DNA of 64,000 bases, taken from contig CM025855.1 in the NCBI GenBank assembly GCA_003952965.2, positions 14,637,833 to 14,701,832 on the forward strand, written 5' to 3'. Made by a program: the position numbers and the translations under genes. The notes under the pieces are model-generated. The model was not told the origin of the DNA. It worked only from the letters and a program-made list of their open reading frames with translations, and did no database searches. This stretch comes from Morella rubra. Its lineage: Eukaryota > Streptophyta > Magnoliopsida > Fagales > Myricaceae. Positions 21,358 through 32,258 of the stretch are shown here, piece after piece (position 1 is the first letter of the stretch; the number at the start of each line of letters is the position of its first letter).

Positions 21358-22918
21358 AAATGCATGCACATATCTTAATTTTTGTCAAATTTTAGGCAAT
21401 GCATCCATCTAAGTTTTTATCATTTGTCTTTTTGATGTGACAAAGGGGGAGAAATGTGTTGATAGTTTTTTGATGACTTGAATTGGATTATGAACAATGG
21501 CTGTGTTATTCTTTTCTGAATCCAATGGCTACTAATGTTTTGTCTCAAGTTTCAAATCATTGTCCAATTGCAAAAGATAGGGGGAGTCATCCCAAAACTA
21601 TCAATTTATTGTCATCATCAAAAAGGGGGAGATTTTTGGCTTTTGTTCACAATAGATATTTTGATGATTTCAATAAATTGATTAAGTTTAAAAAATAGAC
21701 ATCTTCAAAGACAAAGACATTTTCATCAAAAAGCCAAAGACAAGAAGATTGAAGATTAAGAAGATACTAGGAGTTCAAAAGTGAAGATTAAAGACCATAG
21801 GGTATAACCTTGTAACTCTTAGTTTCACTTTTGATAAGGATTTGAATCACACACTTGCATATCTTTCAAAACATGCATAAACCGTTTTACCTTTTGTTTG
21901 GAAGATCAAAATGTTTTAATGGTTTCAAAACACCCCAATCAACTCCCAGATCTTTTATATACTTATTGGAAGTTAGTCTTTAAAATTGGGTGTTTAAAGT
22001 GGTAAAAATCATGGTGTTAAATGAATTGGATCATGTGCTTAAGTTGAGGAGGTCGACCGGTCGGTGAAGCCGTCAACCGACCTTCGACCGCTTGGTGTAG
22101 GGGTCGACCGGTCCATGTTTTGAAATAGATCCGTTGAGTTCTGACATTGTGACTGATTGGGTAACAGTAACCTTGAAGCGGTCGACCGGTACAACATGAT
22201 AATATTTCTAACGGCTAGTTTTCTCATGTGGCTTATATAAAGACCTTCCTATTGTCTCTAAAGAAGAGAGACGACCACATATCATTTACATAGCTTGAGA
22301 AATATCTTAAACCTTCTTATTTCATATTTCTCATATGATTCACACAAATTACACTTTTTTATCCTTGTCATTGTGTGAATCAAAGAGATAGAGCTTTTCA
22401 TTTTCTTATCCACTCTTTGAGAGAGTTTGTTCTTGTATCTTCCTATCCAAAAGAGATGATTCCTTTAGTGAGGTTGTTCGCTAAAGACGAAGCTTAGAGA
22501 GGGTATATCTAAGCTTGGTTGGTTGTGAGTGGTAAGCTCGAAAATCACTTGGGTGTGAGTGTTAAGCCCGAAAAGCACTTGTAAGGTTTCTAGCACCCAT
22601 AAGCTAAAATGTACACTATTTAGAACATAGTGGGAAAACCTCAAAGCTCGATAAAGGAGCTTGAGGGGTGGACATAGACGGGTTTGCCGAACCACTTAAA
22701 AATCTCGTGTTTGCTTCTCTAACAATCTCGTGTTTGCTTCTCTAACCTTACTCTTTATATTTAGCACATTATTTACTTATCGCATCAATACTTGCTTAAT
22801 TACTTGTGGTAAATTATCCTTTACTTTTGCAAACACGTTTTTGGAGGTTAAAGCAAAAAAGTTTGGAATCTCAATTCACCCCCCCCCCTCTTGGGTTGCC
22901 TTAATCATAGGATTAACA
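21358..22918 (+). mobile_element. SIRE/Maximus-like copia: 3' interior and 3' LTR
   Basis: Between 21430 and 21632 lie three GGGGGAG purine tracts (near 21449, 21581 and 21627), a hallmark of the 3' non-coding region of SIRE/Maximus copia elements. The LTR then runs from about 21633 (TTTTTGGCTTTTGTTCAC; other copies start TGTTGGC) to TAGGATTAACA at 22918, about 1.29 kb. It contains the CACCCCCCCCCCTCTTGGG box near its end. A GGTCGACCGG motif occurs three times at 22050-22200. Related LTR pieces are at 54789-55150 and 63158-64000. The 5' part of the element is missing. Confidence 0.75.
21620..21632 (+). other. Polypurine tract of the SIRE-like element
   Basis: AAAAAGGGGGAGA immediately before the LTR start. 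It would prime plus-strand DNA synthesis. Confidence 0.7.
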
Positions 22919-23441
22919 ATCTTATATTCTTTTTCTGAATCCTAGCTATGATATAGCGTGGAATCGTTAGGGACCTCAAATATCGGCCGTAGGATCACAT
23001 GGAAAAACTCCTTTTCCATTAACTCTCCTATATTCTTTTATTCCGAATTTTGAGGCTTCTACTAATTTGATCATATCCATTAACATATCACAATTTACCC
23101 CCGAGATTTGAGATTGATTTGTGAAATCCCTTTTGCTAACAATTATTCGTTTATTTATCCTTCCACCACACTATATTCCACATGAGTCAATAGGATCGGA
23201 AGCATATCATCGATTAAATCCCTAACTCATATAATTATCAATTAACAATCTGTAACTCATTGGAATATCATTTGTTTCCAAAAAAAATTTCACAAATAAA
23301 TATATAATATATATTAATTTTGAAAAAATATTTTCACAAAATACCATTGGCCAATGGATTCTTTTTCTAGTCTAACCCTATACAGATATATTGAATATAC
23401 TGCCTTCATCAAGAGACTGGGATTCTTTATTTAGAATTTAT

Positions 23442-26400
23442 TGTCACGCCCCAAACGCTAACTCGAAGAGGCTAGTGACAGCCGCGAGCAACCCCAACAA
23501 GGAATACTCAAGCGAACTTACTAAATTCTTGCAGCGGAAAAACCCTTTTTTTTTTATCGACTAATGCGCGTAATGAAACATTAGAACCTGCTCCTCAAAC
23601 GATAACTTGAAGTAATTACAACACAGTCTCAAAATATCAATTGGTTAAAAACCCTAAACTTTACTGGGCCGAATAACCCATGACCACCACACATCGGAGG
23701 CTCATGTCGGCTCTTTCAAAAATTATATCTAAACCTTTACTGAAATAACAAAAAGGGAAGAGGACGTCCTCGTCAGCCCCTCTCCTAGGTTTTAAGGTCC
23801 TCTTCTTAGGTTTCCTCACCTGAAATATTGTCTGGAATGATACAATTTAAAAACTGTGAGTCGAATGACTCAGTAAGGGATCATATGCAATAAATAGTGC
23901 ATGTCTCGCATGTTCATGGATATCAATGTACATGAATGTCAAATGAAATGCTTGCATATGCATGAGACAACGTACTTGATCTTAAAAGAAACATGCAATT
24001 GATCTTGAAAATAATTCTTTCTTGATTGGGCAACTTATCTCGCTCCATTTACCCCTGAAGTCAGGGTTGTGCGTTCCCTTCGGAACTATTCCCTTTTCCC
24101 TTGGGAATACGTCATTTGGTTGAGCTAGTCCTCGACGTGGCCCCAGGCCTAATGACTAGACTCAACCCTTAGAGGTTCACACCTTCTTGCAAGCATCCTT
24201 CAGTGTGATTGCACATACCTCAAGAGCTACCCATCCTTCTCGCATTCGTCCTTCGGAGTGGGTGCCCTTAGGAGTCATCCATCCTTCTCGCATTCGTCCT
24301 TCGGAGTGGATGCACCTATCTTAATGGTACGGTACCGACCAACCTCAGCCCCTTAACTTAACATACAGTACTTACTTTCATTTGCACAAAACTTTCTTCT
24401 TTAAAAAATCATGCAAATGCTTATGTCGTGTGCTTGATGAGAAATATTATGCTGTGTTCATTCCAGTTTTCGGAAAAACGTAAGTTTCCACTTACCTTCG
24501 TCCACTTGAGCGAATGGCAGCACCTTGCCTACAATTGATTCATACTAATGTCATTTATAGGTTTACTAGATGTAGAGAATAGTCATTCAATTAAATTCAG
24601 CACATCATACAAAATCGCCCATATTTCTTGATTTCCCAATGGTGATCTTACAATGCAAAGTATTCTCTTAAGAATGCCGAAGCCATAAGAATTGGGTTCT
24701 AAACTGATCCTTACACTAATTTTTATAACATATGAAAGTTCTAAGTAATTTGGAGCTCATTTGCCATTCAAAACATTTACCCGAAAATACAAGCTGCGGA
24801 GGACGTCCAAGCGGGCAGCCCCGACGTCTCCAACTTAAAAATTCATAACTTCATAGACATGGCTCCAAATAACATGAAATTTATTTTGAACTATTCAGCT
24901 TTCATAGGTCAAGATTGGAGGTAAAATTCACAACAGCAGAATTTGCTATACATTTTTACAAACACTTCATATTAGGCGAAAATCCTACAACAACACTGTT
25001 GCTGTTTCCAGCTCGGCCTTCCATTTTCAAAATACCACAACTCATTCATTACACCTCTAATTCACACGAAATTTACCTTAAAATGTTCTTCTTTCATAAA
25101 CTTAAAATTCAAGACCAAACTCGTAAAATTTGGACTTAAACTGATCACTCAAAAGGTATTCGAACTAACATTCCGGACGTACAAGGCTGCTGGCAGCTTG
25201 ACGTCCGGGCCTTGAACAACGCATATCTCACCCAATACTTATCGGAATCACCCAAGGTATGGCTTAAAATCTTCCTATTTCCTAGGCCTACAATCTAGGA
25301 TCCTCTTAAGATCAAAGGATAAGCACAATTGCATCAGAATACACTCCTAGTTCGAGCCTTGAAATCTGCAGAAGTACATTTCAGCAACTTGTTTTCAGCA
25401 ACTAGTCTAACAAGCATTCTCTATAATTCTCAATGATCTTCAACATAACAGGCCATGCTTATGAATGCTATGGGTTTTCCAATCAACCATAATAGGTCAT
25501 AATAGAATGGGTCTATCCTCTATAGATGCAAATCAGCAACAAGGAAGTTTTCCTTTTCCTGCAAGTTTCCTCCCTTTTTATCATAACCTTCTTCATGCAG
25601 CAACTTCACCCATGATTCTAGATTTAAAACCTCAGCTTTGTTTTCCAGCAACTTAGCAATTAAATTTAAACTTAACACAGAAATTAAAACCACACTTGCA
25701 ACACTACAACCCAACAGATCCGGCCATGCATACACAAACAGATTTCAGTCCTCTTTTAGGCTTTTTATCATACACTTAGGGTGCATCAATGTTGCCCTAG
25801 AACATTTCTCAGATCTAACCATATCTCCCCATGATTTCTTACAAGATCTACACTACTCTTAGAGCAAACAACATGTAGATAAGGAGAAAACAACCTAGCA
25901 CACAACAAGCTATCATCCAAGAAAAATGTGAAAGAAATGAGATAGTGGGTATTTCGGCCAGCAGAGATTTTTTTTTTTTCATAGCAAGGGCCGAACTTAC
26001 CTTTCTTTCTTCTCTTTCTCCTTCTTCTTCTTCCTCTCCTTTTTTTTTTCTTTCTTCTTCTTCTTCTTCTTTCTTCTCTTCGGTTGTGTGAGTGAGTTAG
26101 GGCAAAAGAGTGTTAGGGCAATGGGAATGTGAAGTGTGCGGCAAGGGGGGGGGGTTAATAGGCGTGAAAGTGCTTGGGGGGGGGAAGACAAGGCTGCCCT
26201 CCCCCTTTCTTTCCCTCCTTCACGTGACTTCCCTCCCTTTTTCCCCATTTTCTTTTTTTTTTTTTTTTTTTTTATTTTTCTGCCACTTCATAAAATTAAC
26301 CCTAACATGCCTTTCACACATTTTTCAAGAGTCAAAGTCCCTAATTCAATTTCTTCCAAATATTGCAAACTTAGAGATATATTCCAACAATTAAAATGAT

Positions 26401-26627
26401 TAGTTTAATTAATCCCAAATACTCAAATTTAATACTATTAAAAATTGCAAACGATATAACATTTAAATCATAGCTAAAGATGCATAAAAATGCTAGGGGG
26501 AAAATTCCACCTAGACAAAATCTTAGATTAATTTACCCATACATGCCTTTCTCAATAATTAGAGTAATACACACTTAAGGAGTCATAATTCTTTTTACAA
26601 TGATAGAAATAAGGTCGGGGTCTCACA
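23442..26627 (-). repeat. Chromovirus 3' LTR
   Basis: In plus coordinates it starts TGTCACGCCCC and ends GGGTCTCACA, 3,186 bp. It contains a tandem duplication of about 52 bp (24225-24310, CCATCCTTCTCGCATTCGTC twice), a CT-rich tract (26003-26090), runs of G (near 26146 and 26177) and a long T run (26253-26273). Small open frames inside it occur in both LTRs and have no coding support. Confidence 0.95.
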
Positions 26628-26640
26628 TCCTCCCCTCCTT
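26628..26640 (-). other. Chromovirus polypurine tract
   Basis: The minus strand reads AAGGAGGGGAGGA directly before the 3' LTR, the expected plus-strand primer. Confidence 0.85.
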
Positions 26641-26672
26641 ACAAAAATTCCGTCCTCGGAATTCGGTCTTTC

Positions 26673-27344
26673 TTACCAGAAATTTTGTCCCGGTGGTGGA
26701 GGTCTAGGACCATATGGGTGCGGGCGAGCGTTCGAACTGGCCCCACTACTGACCTCGCCATGGTAGACGTGGTCTGGGGAGTTACTACCTGCCCAAGAGT
26801 GGGACATGGATTCGTAGCTCCGACCTGTGGTACTGGGGTCATGGATTACATTACCTGAAGGTTCATGGTATTTAGGGACAAAGTCCACTTCCTGTGATGA
26901 GTTCTCAGGAGAATCATAGAGGATACTAGGTCCTCTACCCAATACTCTTCTAATGCCTTCCCAAGTATCTTCTCTCCATGATGAACTCTTTTCATTGCAT
27001 TCATTCCCCACTATCTTAGGCGAAGGGTCCTCCTCCATTGGATCCTCTTCCGGATCTTCTTCCGGATCCTCTTCCGAGCTCACTCTCATTCTCCCAACTG
27101 GGCTCTGCTTTCTATCTATTTGTCTAATGACTCCAACTGGAGTCGTGACTTCCTGTGACTCAGAGGAGTCGGTCCACCACACACTATGCCTCCTCCTGGA
27201 AGGACCGGGCTGGTCATTCCTTTGAGGGGGCGGGGGCTCCTGAGTCCCCTCCCTAACCTCCGGCAACTGCGGTTGCTGAGGCGGTATTGAGTTAAGAGGT
27301 CTAGGATTCACACGAAACAGACTGCGATACTCCCGTGCGGTCAT
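26673..27344 (-). CDS. Extra ORF downstream of pol in the chromovirus (unknown function)
   Basis: An uninterrupted 223-codon sense-strand ORF between the end of pol and the polypurine tract. It starts MTAREYRSLFRVNPRPLNS. It then has a proline/glutamine-rich part, a basic patch (SRRRHSVWW), a repeated acidic stretch (EEDPEEDPEEDP, about residues 90-105), a tryptophan-containing segment (WREDTWEGIRRVLGRG) and a Ser/Pro-rich tail. I recognise no domain. It is not homologous in any way I can see to gag, pol or an envelope: there is no signal peptide or membrane segment. Its survival as an open frame while gag and pol carry frameshifts is notable. It might be expressed from a spliced or internal transcript. 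It could also be low-complexity sequence open by chance. Confidence 0.55.
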   Translation of the reverse strand: MTAREYRSLFRVNPRPLNSIPPQQPQLPEVREGTQEPPPPQRNDQPGPSRRRHSVWWTDSSESQEVTTPVGVIRQIDRKQSPVGRMRVSSEEDPEEDPEEDPMEEDPSPKIVGNECNEKSSSWREDTWEGIRRVLGRGPSILYDSPENSSQEVDFVPKYHEPSGNVIHDPSTTGRSYESMSHSWAGSNSPDHVYHGEVSSGASSNARPHPYGPRPPPPGQNFW

Positions 27345-27624
27345 TCTTCTACGGGGGAGAGTGTGGGGAAGAGACGGATTGAGAGCGCGGGGGTCGGCGA
27401 CTTGATGACATCTGCTAACAAGGTAAAATAATTAGTTCCAAAATCATAATTTAATCATGAGCATTTATACATCTATGCTATACACAACCATAGAGTTCAT
27501 ATATACTCTTATTCGAGCATCTAGCCGTATAACAAAAGGCGCAATCAAAGAAGGAAAACAAGGATCACGTAAGTTACGAAAAATTTCTATCACAAAACCA
27601 AAAGTCGATAGAACATTATCCTTC

Positions 27625-27933
27625 TTAACTTTGTTCTTCCCGCAAGTGTGGGTATTTCGAGTACATTTCACTTTCTAACTCCCATGAAGCCTCTTCTACT
27701 CCGTGGTTTTTCCACAAAATCTTAACAAGCGGTATGGTTTTAGTCCTTAGTTGTTGTTCCTTCCTATCCAAAACCCGTATAGGTTCTTCTACATATGTAA
27801 GGTTTTCTCTAACCTGCAAGGGCTCGTAATCCAGGACATGGGTAGGGTCAGGTACATACTTCCTTAGGAGCGATACATGAAACACGTTGTGGACTCCCTC
27901 TAAGCAAGGGGGTAGGGCCAACCTGTACGCCAC
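27625..27933 (-). pseudogene. Chromovirus pol C-terminus with chromodomain (frameshifted from pol)
   Basis: 102 codons overlapping the end of the main pol frame. It begins with the end-of-integrase GPY/F-linked part (VHNVFHVSLLRKYVPDPTH). A chromodomain follows: YVEEPIRVLDRKEQQLRTK, a VKILWKNHGVEEASWELE core, and MYSKYP. In chromoviruses this module directs integration to modified chromatin. It is separated from the upstream integrase by a frame change near 27920. Confidence 0.85.
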
Positions 27934-30881
27934 GGGCCCATTCTGTCTAAGATCTCAAAGGGTCCTATGAATCTGGGTTGGAGCTTTCCTTTCTTCCCAA
28001 ACCGCGCTATACCCTTTTTCGGGGAAATCTTCAAAAATACTTTGCTCCCAGCTTCAAATTCAAGCTCTCTTCTCCGATTATCCGCGTAACTCTTCTGTCG
28101 GCTTTGGGCTGTCACGAGTCTATCCTTGATTATTTGAATCTTTTCCCTCGTCTCTAAGACTATTTCTGGCCCCAACAGTCTTCTTTCTCCTACCTCGTCC
28201 CAATATAATGGTGATCTGCACCTCCGCCCATACAATGCTTCGTATGGCGCCATACCGATGCTCGCCTGAAAACTGTTATTGTACGCAAATTCTGCTAAAG
28301 GCAAGTATTGAGCCCAACTTCCTTTAAAATCCATGACGCAAGCCCTGAGCATATCTTCCAGAATCTGTATAGTCCGCTCTGATTGCCCGTCCGTCTGTGG
28401 GTGGAAGGCGGTACTAAAATTCAACCGAGTACCCAACGATTCCTGCAATTGTTTCCAGAATCTCGAAGTGAATCTCGGATCCCTATCCGACACTATACTC
28501 TTGGGCACTCCATGGAGCCTAATAATCTCCTGAAGATAAATCTCAGCTAACTTTTCCGGGGTATACTTCACCTTAATGGGTAAGAAGTGTGCCGACTTAG
28601 TTAATCGGTCCACAATCACCCATATAGCGTCATAGCTTGCAGTAGTTCGAGGCAACCCTACTACAAAGTCCATGGCTATCCCTTCCCACTTCCATTCAGG
28701 GATCTCTAGAGGCTTTAATGTCCCTGCCGGCCTCTGGTGCTCTGCCTTCACCTTCTGACAAGTCAAACATCGAGCAACATACTCGGCTATCTCCCGCTTC
28801 ATATTAGGCCACCAAAAGGCCTCCTTAATATCTCGATACATCTTCGTGCCTCCTGGGTGAATAGTATAAGGTGTAGTGTGAGCCTCTGCTAGGATCAAAT
28901 CCTTGATTCCTCCTGTCCCTGGCACACAAACTCTGCCACGGTAACGTAACAACCCATCCTTATCCCCAAAGTCAGGGTCTTCCTTTTTCCCAATCCTCTC
29001 TCTGATCCCTTCAATCACCTTATCATTCTTCTGGGCTTCGCGAATCCGCTCCTCTAGCGTAGGTTGCAACGAGAGCCCTGCTATTGAGACAAACTGATCG
29101 GCAATGATAAGCACGATCTCTGCTCTTTCCAAATCTCTCATGATTCCTTCGGGCACCACCTTCATTGAACTCGTCTCTGCCGACTTCCTACTTAGTGCGT
29201 CGGCCACCACATTGGCCTTTCCGGGGTGGTAGCTAATTGTGCAATCATAATCTTTAATCAGCTCTAGCCATCGCCGTTGCCTCATGTTCAGCTCTTTCTG
29301 GGTGTTAAAATACTTGAGGCTCTTATGATCGGTGAATATCTCACATTTAACCCCATACAAGTAATGTCTCCATATTTTCAACGCATAGACTACTGCAGCT
29401 AGCTCTAAGTCATGCGTGGGGTAATTCATCTCATGAGGCCTCAACTGTCTAGATGCATAAGCTATGACCCTTTTGTCTTGCATCAAAACACAACCTAAAC
29501 CTTGCTTTGAGGCATCGCTGTAGATTTCATACTCCCCATGTTCCGAGGGTAGTGCTAACACTGGAGCAGTAATTAAGCTGGCCTTCAATTCTTGGAAACT
29601 CCGCTCACACTCATCCGTCCATTCAAATTTGACATTCTTCCTTGTCAACGAAGTCAAAGGCATGGCTAACTTGGAGAATCCCTCAATAAATCTCCGATAG
29701 TACCCTGCTAACCCCAGAAAACTCCTTATTTCCTTCACGTTTGTAGGCCTCGGCCACTTGGATACAGCATCTACCTTCCCGGGATCCACAGCAATCCCTT
29801 CACCGGACACCACGTGCCCCAAAAATCGGACTTGTTCCAACCAAAATTCACACTTGGAGAATTTGGCAAACAACTTCTTCTCCCTAAGAATCTGTAGAAC
29901 AGTCCTTAGATGCTTCTCGTGCTCTTCCTTGTTTCGAGAGTAAATCAGTATGTCATCAATAAAAACAACTACAAACTTGTCTAGGAATTCCCGAAACACC
30001 CTATTCATTAAATCCATAAATGCGGCCGGAGCATTGGTTAGTCCAAAAGGCATCACCACGAATTCATAGTGACCATATCGCGTTCGAAATGCCGTTTTCG
30101 GTATATCTCCCTCCTTCACCTTCAATTGGTGATATCCCGATCTCAGGTCAATCTTCGAGAATGCCTGTGCCCCCTGCAATTGATCAAATAGATCATCAAT
30201 GCGAGGTAACGGGTATCTGTTCTTGATAGTCACCTTATTCAACTCCCGATAATCGATGCACATCCTGAGGCTTCCATCTTTCTTCTTAACGAACAAAATC
30301 GGTGCTCCCCAAGGCGACACACTCGGCCGAATGAACCCTTTCTCCAATAATTCCTCCAGTTGAATCTTCAATTCCTTCAGCTCTGCTGGTGCCATCCTAT
30401 ACGGTGCTTTAGAAATTGGAGCTGTCCCTGGTTCCAACTCGATGCCGAACTCCACTTCTCTATCTGGGGGTAAACCAGGTAATTCTTCTGGAAATACGTC
30501 GGGAAATTCGTTCACTACCGGGGTTTGCTCTACCGTAGCAGTCTCCCTCTGTATATCATTCGCCCAAACCAAAAATCCCTCATGTCCTCCTTGCAACAAT
30601 TTCTTGGCTTGTATGGCCGAAATAATCGCCGGTCTTCGCTCCACCTTTCTCATACCTACAAAACAACAATCCGGTCTCCCCTCCTTTTGGAACACGACCT
30701 TCTTCTCATAACACTTTATACTAGCACCGTGCGTTGCCAACCAATCCATGCCTAAAATAACGTCGAATCCCCCCATCTCCATTACTATCAGATTAGCCAG
30801 CATTACTTGCCCCTCAACTTCTATTGGATAATTCTTCACTACTCGATCACAATTGATCCTCCCACCAGTAGGTGTCGACAC
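27900..30881 (-). CDS. pol: Chromovirus pol: reverse transcriptase, RNase H and integrase
   Basis: One open frame of 993 codons whose first Met is not a natural start; the protein would be part of a gag-pol polyprotein. Residues 1-60 complete the aspartic protease ([13 protein letters not shown]). Reverse transcriptase follows at about 190-330, with CIDYRELN near 208 and the catalytic FIDD at 307-310. RNase H is at about 450-560 ([12 protein letters not shown] near 455, [20 protein letters not shown] near 491). Integrase has a zinc-binding HHCC motif (Cys705, Cys708) and a D-D-35-E core (Asp738, Asp799, Glu835). All key catalytic residues are visible. The frame is broken at both ends by indels, so full polyprotein synthesis is not expected. 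Confidence 0.95.
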   Translation of the reverse strand: MSTPTGGRINCDRVVKNYPIEVEGQVMLANLIVMEMGGFDVILGMDWLATHGASIKCYEKKVVFQKEGRPDCCFVGMRKVERRPAIISAIQAKKLLQGGHEGFLVWANDIQRETATVEQTPVVNEFPDVFPEELPGLPPDREVEFGIELEPGTAPISKAPYRMAPAELKELKIQLEELLEKGFIRPSVSPWGAPILFVKKKDGSLRMCIDYRELNKVTIKNRYPLPRIDDLFDQLQGAQAFSKIDLRSGYHQLKVKEGDIPKTAFRTRYGHYEFVVMPFGLTNAPAAFMDLMNRVFREFLDKFVVVFIDDILIYSRNKEEHEKHLRTVLQILREKKLFAKFSKCEFWLEQVRFLGHVVSGEGIAVDPGKVDAVSKWPRPTNVKEIRSFLGLAGYYRRFIEGFSKLAMPLTSLTRKNVKFEWTDECERSFQELKASLITAPVLALPSEHGEYEIYSDASKQGLGCVLMQDKRVIAYASRQLRPHEMNYPTHDLELAAVVYALKIWRHYLYGVKCEIFTDHKSLKYFNTQKELNMRQRRWLELIKDYDCTISYHPGKANVVADALSRKSAETSSMKVVPEGIMRDLERAEIVLIIADQFVSIAGLSLQPTLEERIREAQKNDKVIEGIRERIGKKEDPDFGDKDGLLRYRGRVCVPGTGGIKDLILAEAHTTPYTIHPGGTKMYRDIKEAFWWPNMKREIAEYVARCLTCQKVKAEHQRPAGTLKPLEIPEWKWEGIAMDFVVGLPRTTASYDAIWVIVDRLTKSAHFLPIKVKYTPEKLAEIYLQEIIRLHGVPKSIVSDRDPRFTSRFWKQLQESLGTRLNFSTAFHPQTDGQSERTIQILEDMLRACVMDFKGSWAQYLPLAEFAYNNSFQASIGMAPYEALYGRRCRSPLYWDEVGERRLLGPEIVLETREKIQIIKDRLVTAQSRQKSYADNRRRELEFEAGSKVFLKISPKKGIARFGKKGKLQPRFIGPFEILDRMGPWRTGWPYPLA

Positions 30882-31710
30882 TACTACATGACAATTCTAG
30901 CGGTTCGTGTTTTATATCTCTTGCCTTACAGTATGCTGATGCAATGAATGAATGCGTGGCCCCTGAATCAAATAGAACAAGGGCTTCTCCCTGAGGCAAG
31001 GGCAACTTACCTGCCACCACTCTGGTTTGATTCTCCGCATCCTTCGGGGTAAGAGCGTACATCCTTGCTTGAACTGGACCACCTGGCCTTCTTGAATTAT
31101 TTTGTTGGGAGGGTCGAGGTGCTTGGGTTGAGTTACCAGTTACCCTATTTTGTTGAGAGGGTTGCGGTGCTTGAATTGAATTACCAGTCACCCTACAATC
31201 TCTTGCAATGTGACCTGGTTTCCCACACTGAAAGCACACTCCCTGCCGGCATTCCCCTGGATGTTTCTTGCCACATTTATTACATATTGGGAATTGGTTT
31301 CCTCCGGGAATCTGGGCTCCACCATGCCCTCGATTCGGTCCCTGAGATGAACCCTGCTTACTCTTCTTCCAGGGCACCTGAGATGTGACCTGCTTGGGAG
31401 GAGCCTTCCTCTTTTGCTGGTCGTAATATGCCGCTGTCCTCTGTAGCCCTCTCTCCACAATCACTGCCCGTTCTATCACTTCTGCCAGAGTCTTCAAATT
31501 GTGGGCCATCACCCTGTCATAGATTCGGGGATGGAGTCCCTCCTCAAACTTCCTAGCTTTCCTCTCCTCGTCTGGCACTAGATACGGAGCAAACCTTACC
31601 AACTCCATAAATCGACCAGAATATTGATCAACGGTCATTGCCCCCTGAGTCAAGGTGGCAAACTCTCTCGCTTTTGCTTCCCGAGTTGTCCTTGGAAAAT
31701 AGCGATCCAA
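30847..31710 (-). pseudogene. gag: Chromovirus gag C-terminal half, zinc knuckle and protease start
   Basis: 287 codons. The capsid-like region starts MDRYFPRTTREAKAREFATL. A nucleocapsid knuckle follows, CFQCGKPGHIARDC (CX2CX4HX4C), preceded by a second cysteine cluster CNKCGKKHPGEC. A duplicated VTGNS-(I/T)-QAP segment comes next. The protease active site FDSGATHSFI lies near the end. The frame is offset from the gag start upstream and from pol downstream, so two indels (about 31720 and 30870) flank it. Confidence 0.9.
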
Positions 31711-32123
31711 GAATTCTTGTTGAAACCTCTCCCAGGTATGGGCTGTTGCCCCAACTCTTGGCTCAGTAGTAGCTTCTTAGATAGCCACCACCTCTTGGCA
31801 TCTCCCTGTAGCTTAAAAGTGGCAAAGTTCAGTCTCTGGGCGTCTGTACACCCCATGACTTCTAGCAACTCCTTTATCTCTAGAAGCCAGTTCTCTGCCA
31901 GAACGGCATCTCCCTTGCCATTGTACACCGGCGGGTGTTGGCGGTTAAACTGGTCAAAGGTGCATCCTTCAGGGCGACCTCTTGCCCCATCTCCATTAGC
32001 TCCTTGTTGCACCTGCTCAGCAACAAGCTGAGCCATATGCCTCAAAACGTCATCAGTAGTGACACCCGGTTCTTCGTATCCCTCATTCGTGTTTTGATTC
32101 CTGGGTTGTCTTCTAGGTGGCAT
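31650..32123 (-). pseudogene. gag: Chromovirus gag N-terminal half
   Basis: Starts MPPRRQPRNQNTNEGYEEPG at 32123, a normal plant gypsy gag start about 110 bases after the primer-binding site. Contains the retrotransposon gag motif LNFATFKLQGDAKRWW. After about residue 125 the frame departs from the gag pattern, and the correct continuation is in the frame of 31710. Translation would end at a short aberrant tail. Confidence 0.9.
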
Positions 32124-32240
32124 CCTGCACTAATACGTCATTACTCCATAAATATTCTAACGATTAATTGAGGTGCACGAATTTCTAGCATACTCGAAAT
32201 CCAAAAGACGAGTAGCAAGTCCTAAGTTCACTAAACTTTC

Positions 32241-32252
32241 CCTCTGATACCA
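32241..32252 (-). other. Chromovirus primer-binding site (initiator Met tRNA type)
   Basis: The minus strand reads TGGTATCAGAGG seven bases inside the 5' LTR. The TGGTATCAGAG core is complementary to the 3' end of plant initiator tRNA-Met. Confidence 0.9.
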
Positions 32253-32258
32253 CTTAAC

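Noticed and set aside
24915..26399. Small ORFs inside the chromovirus LTR (also 33753-35224)
   Set aside because: They appear in both LTRs only because the LTRs are duplicates. The Lys/Phe-rich ones are translations of the CT-rich and poly-T tracts.
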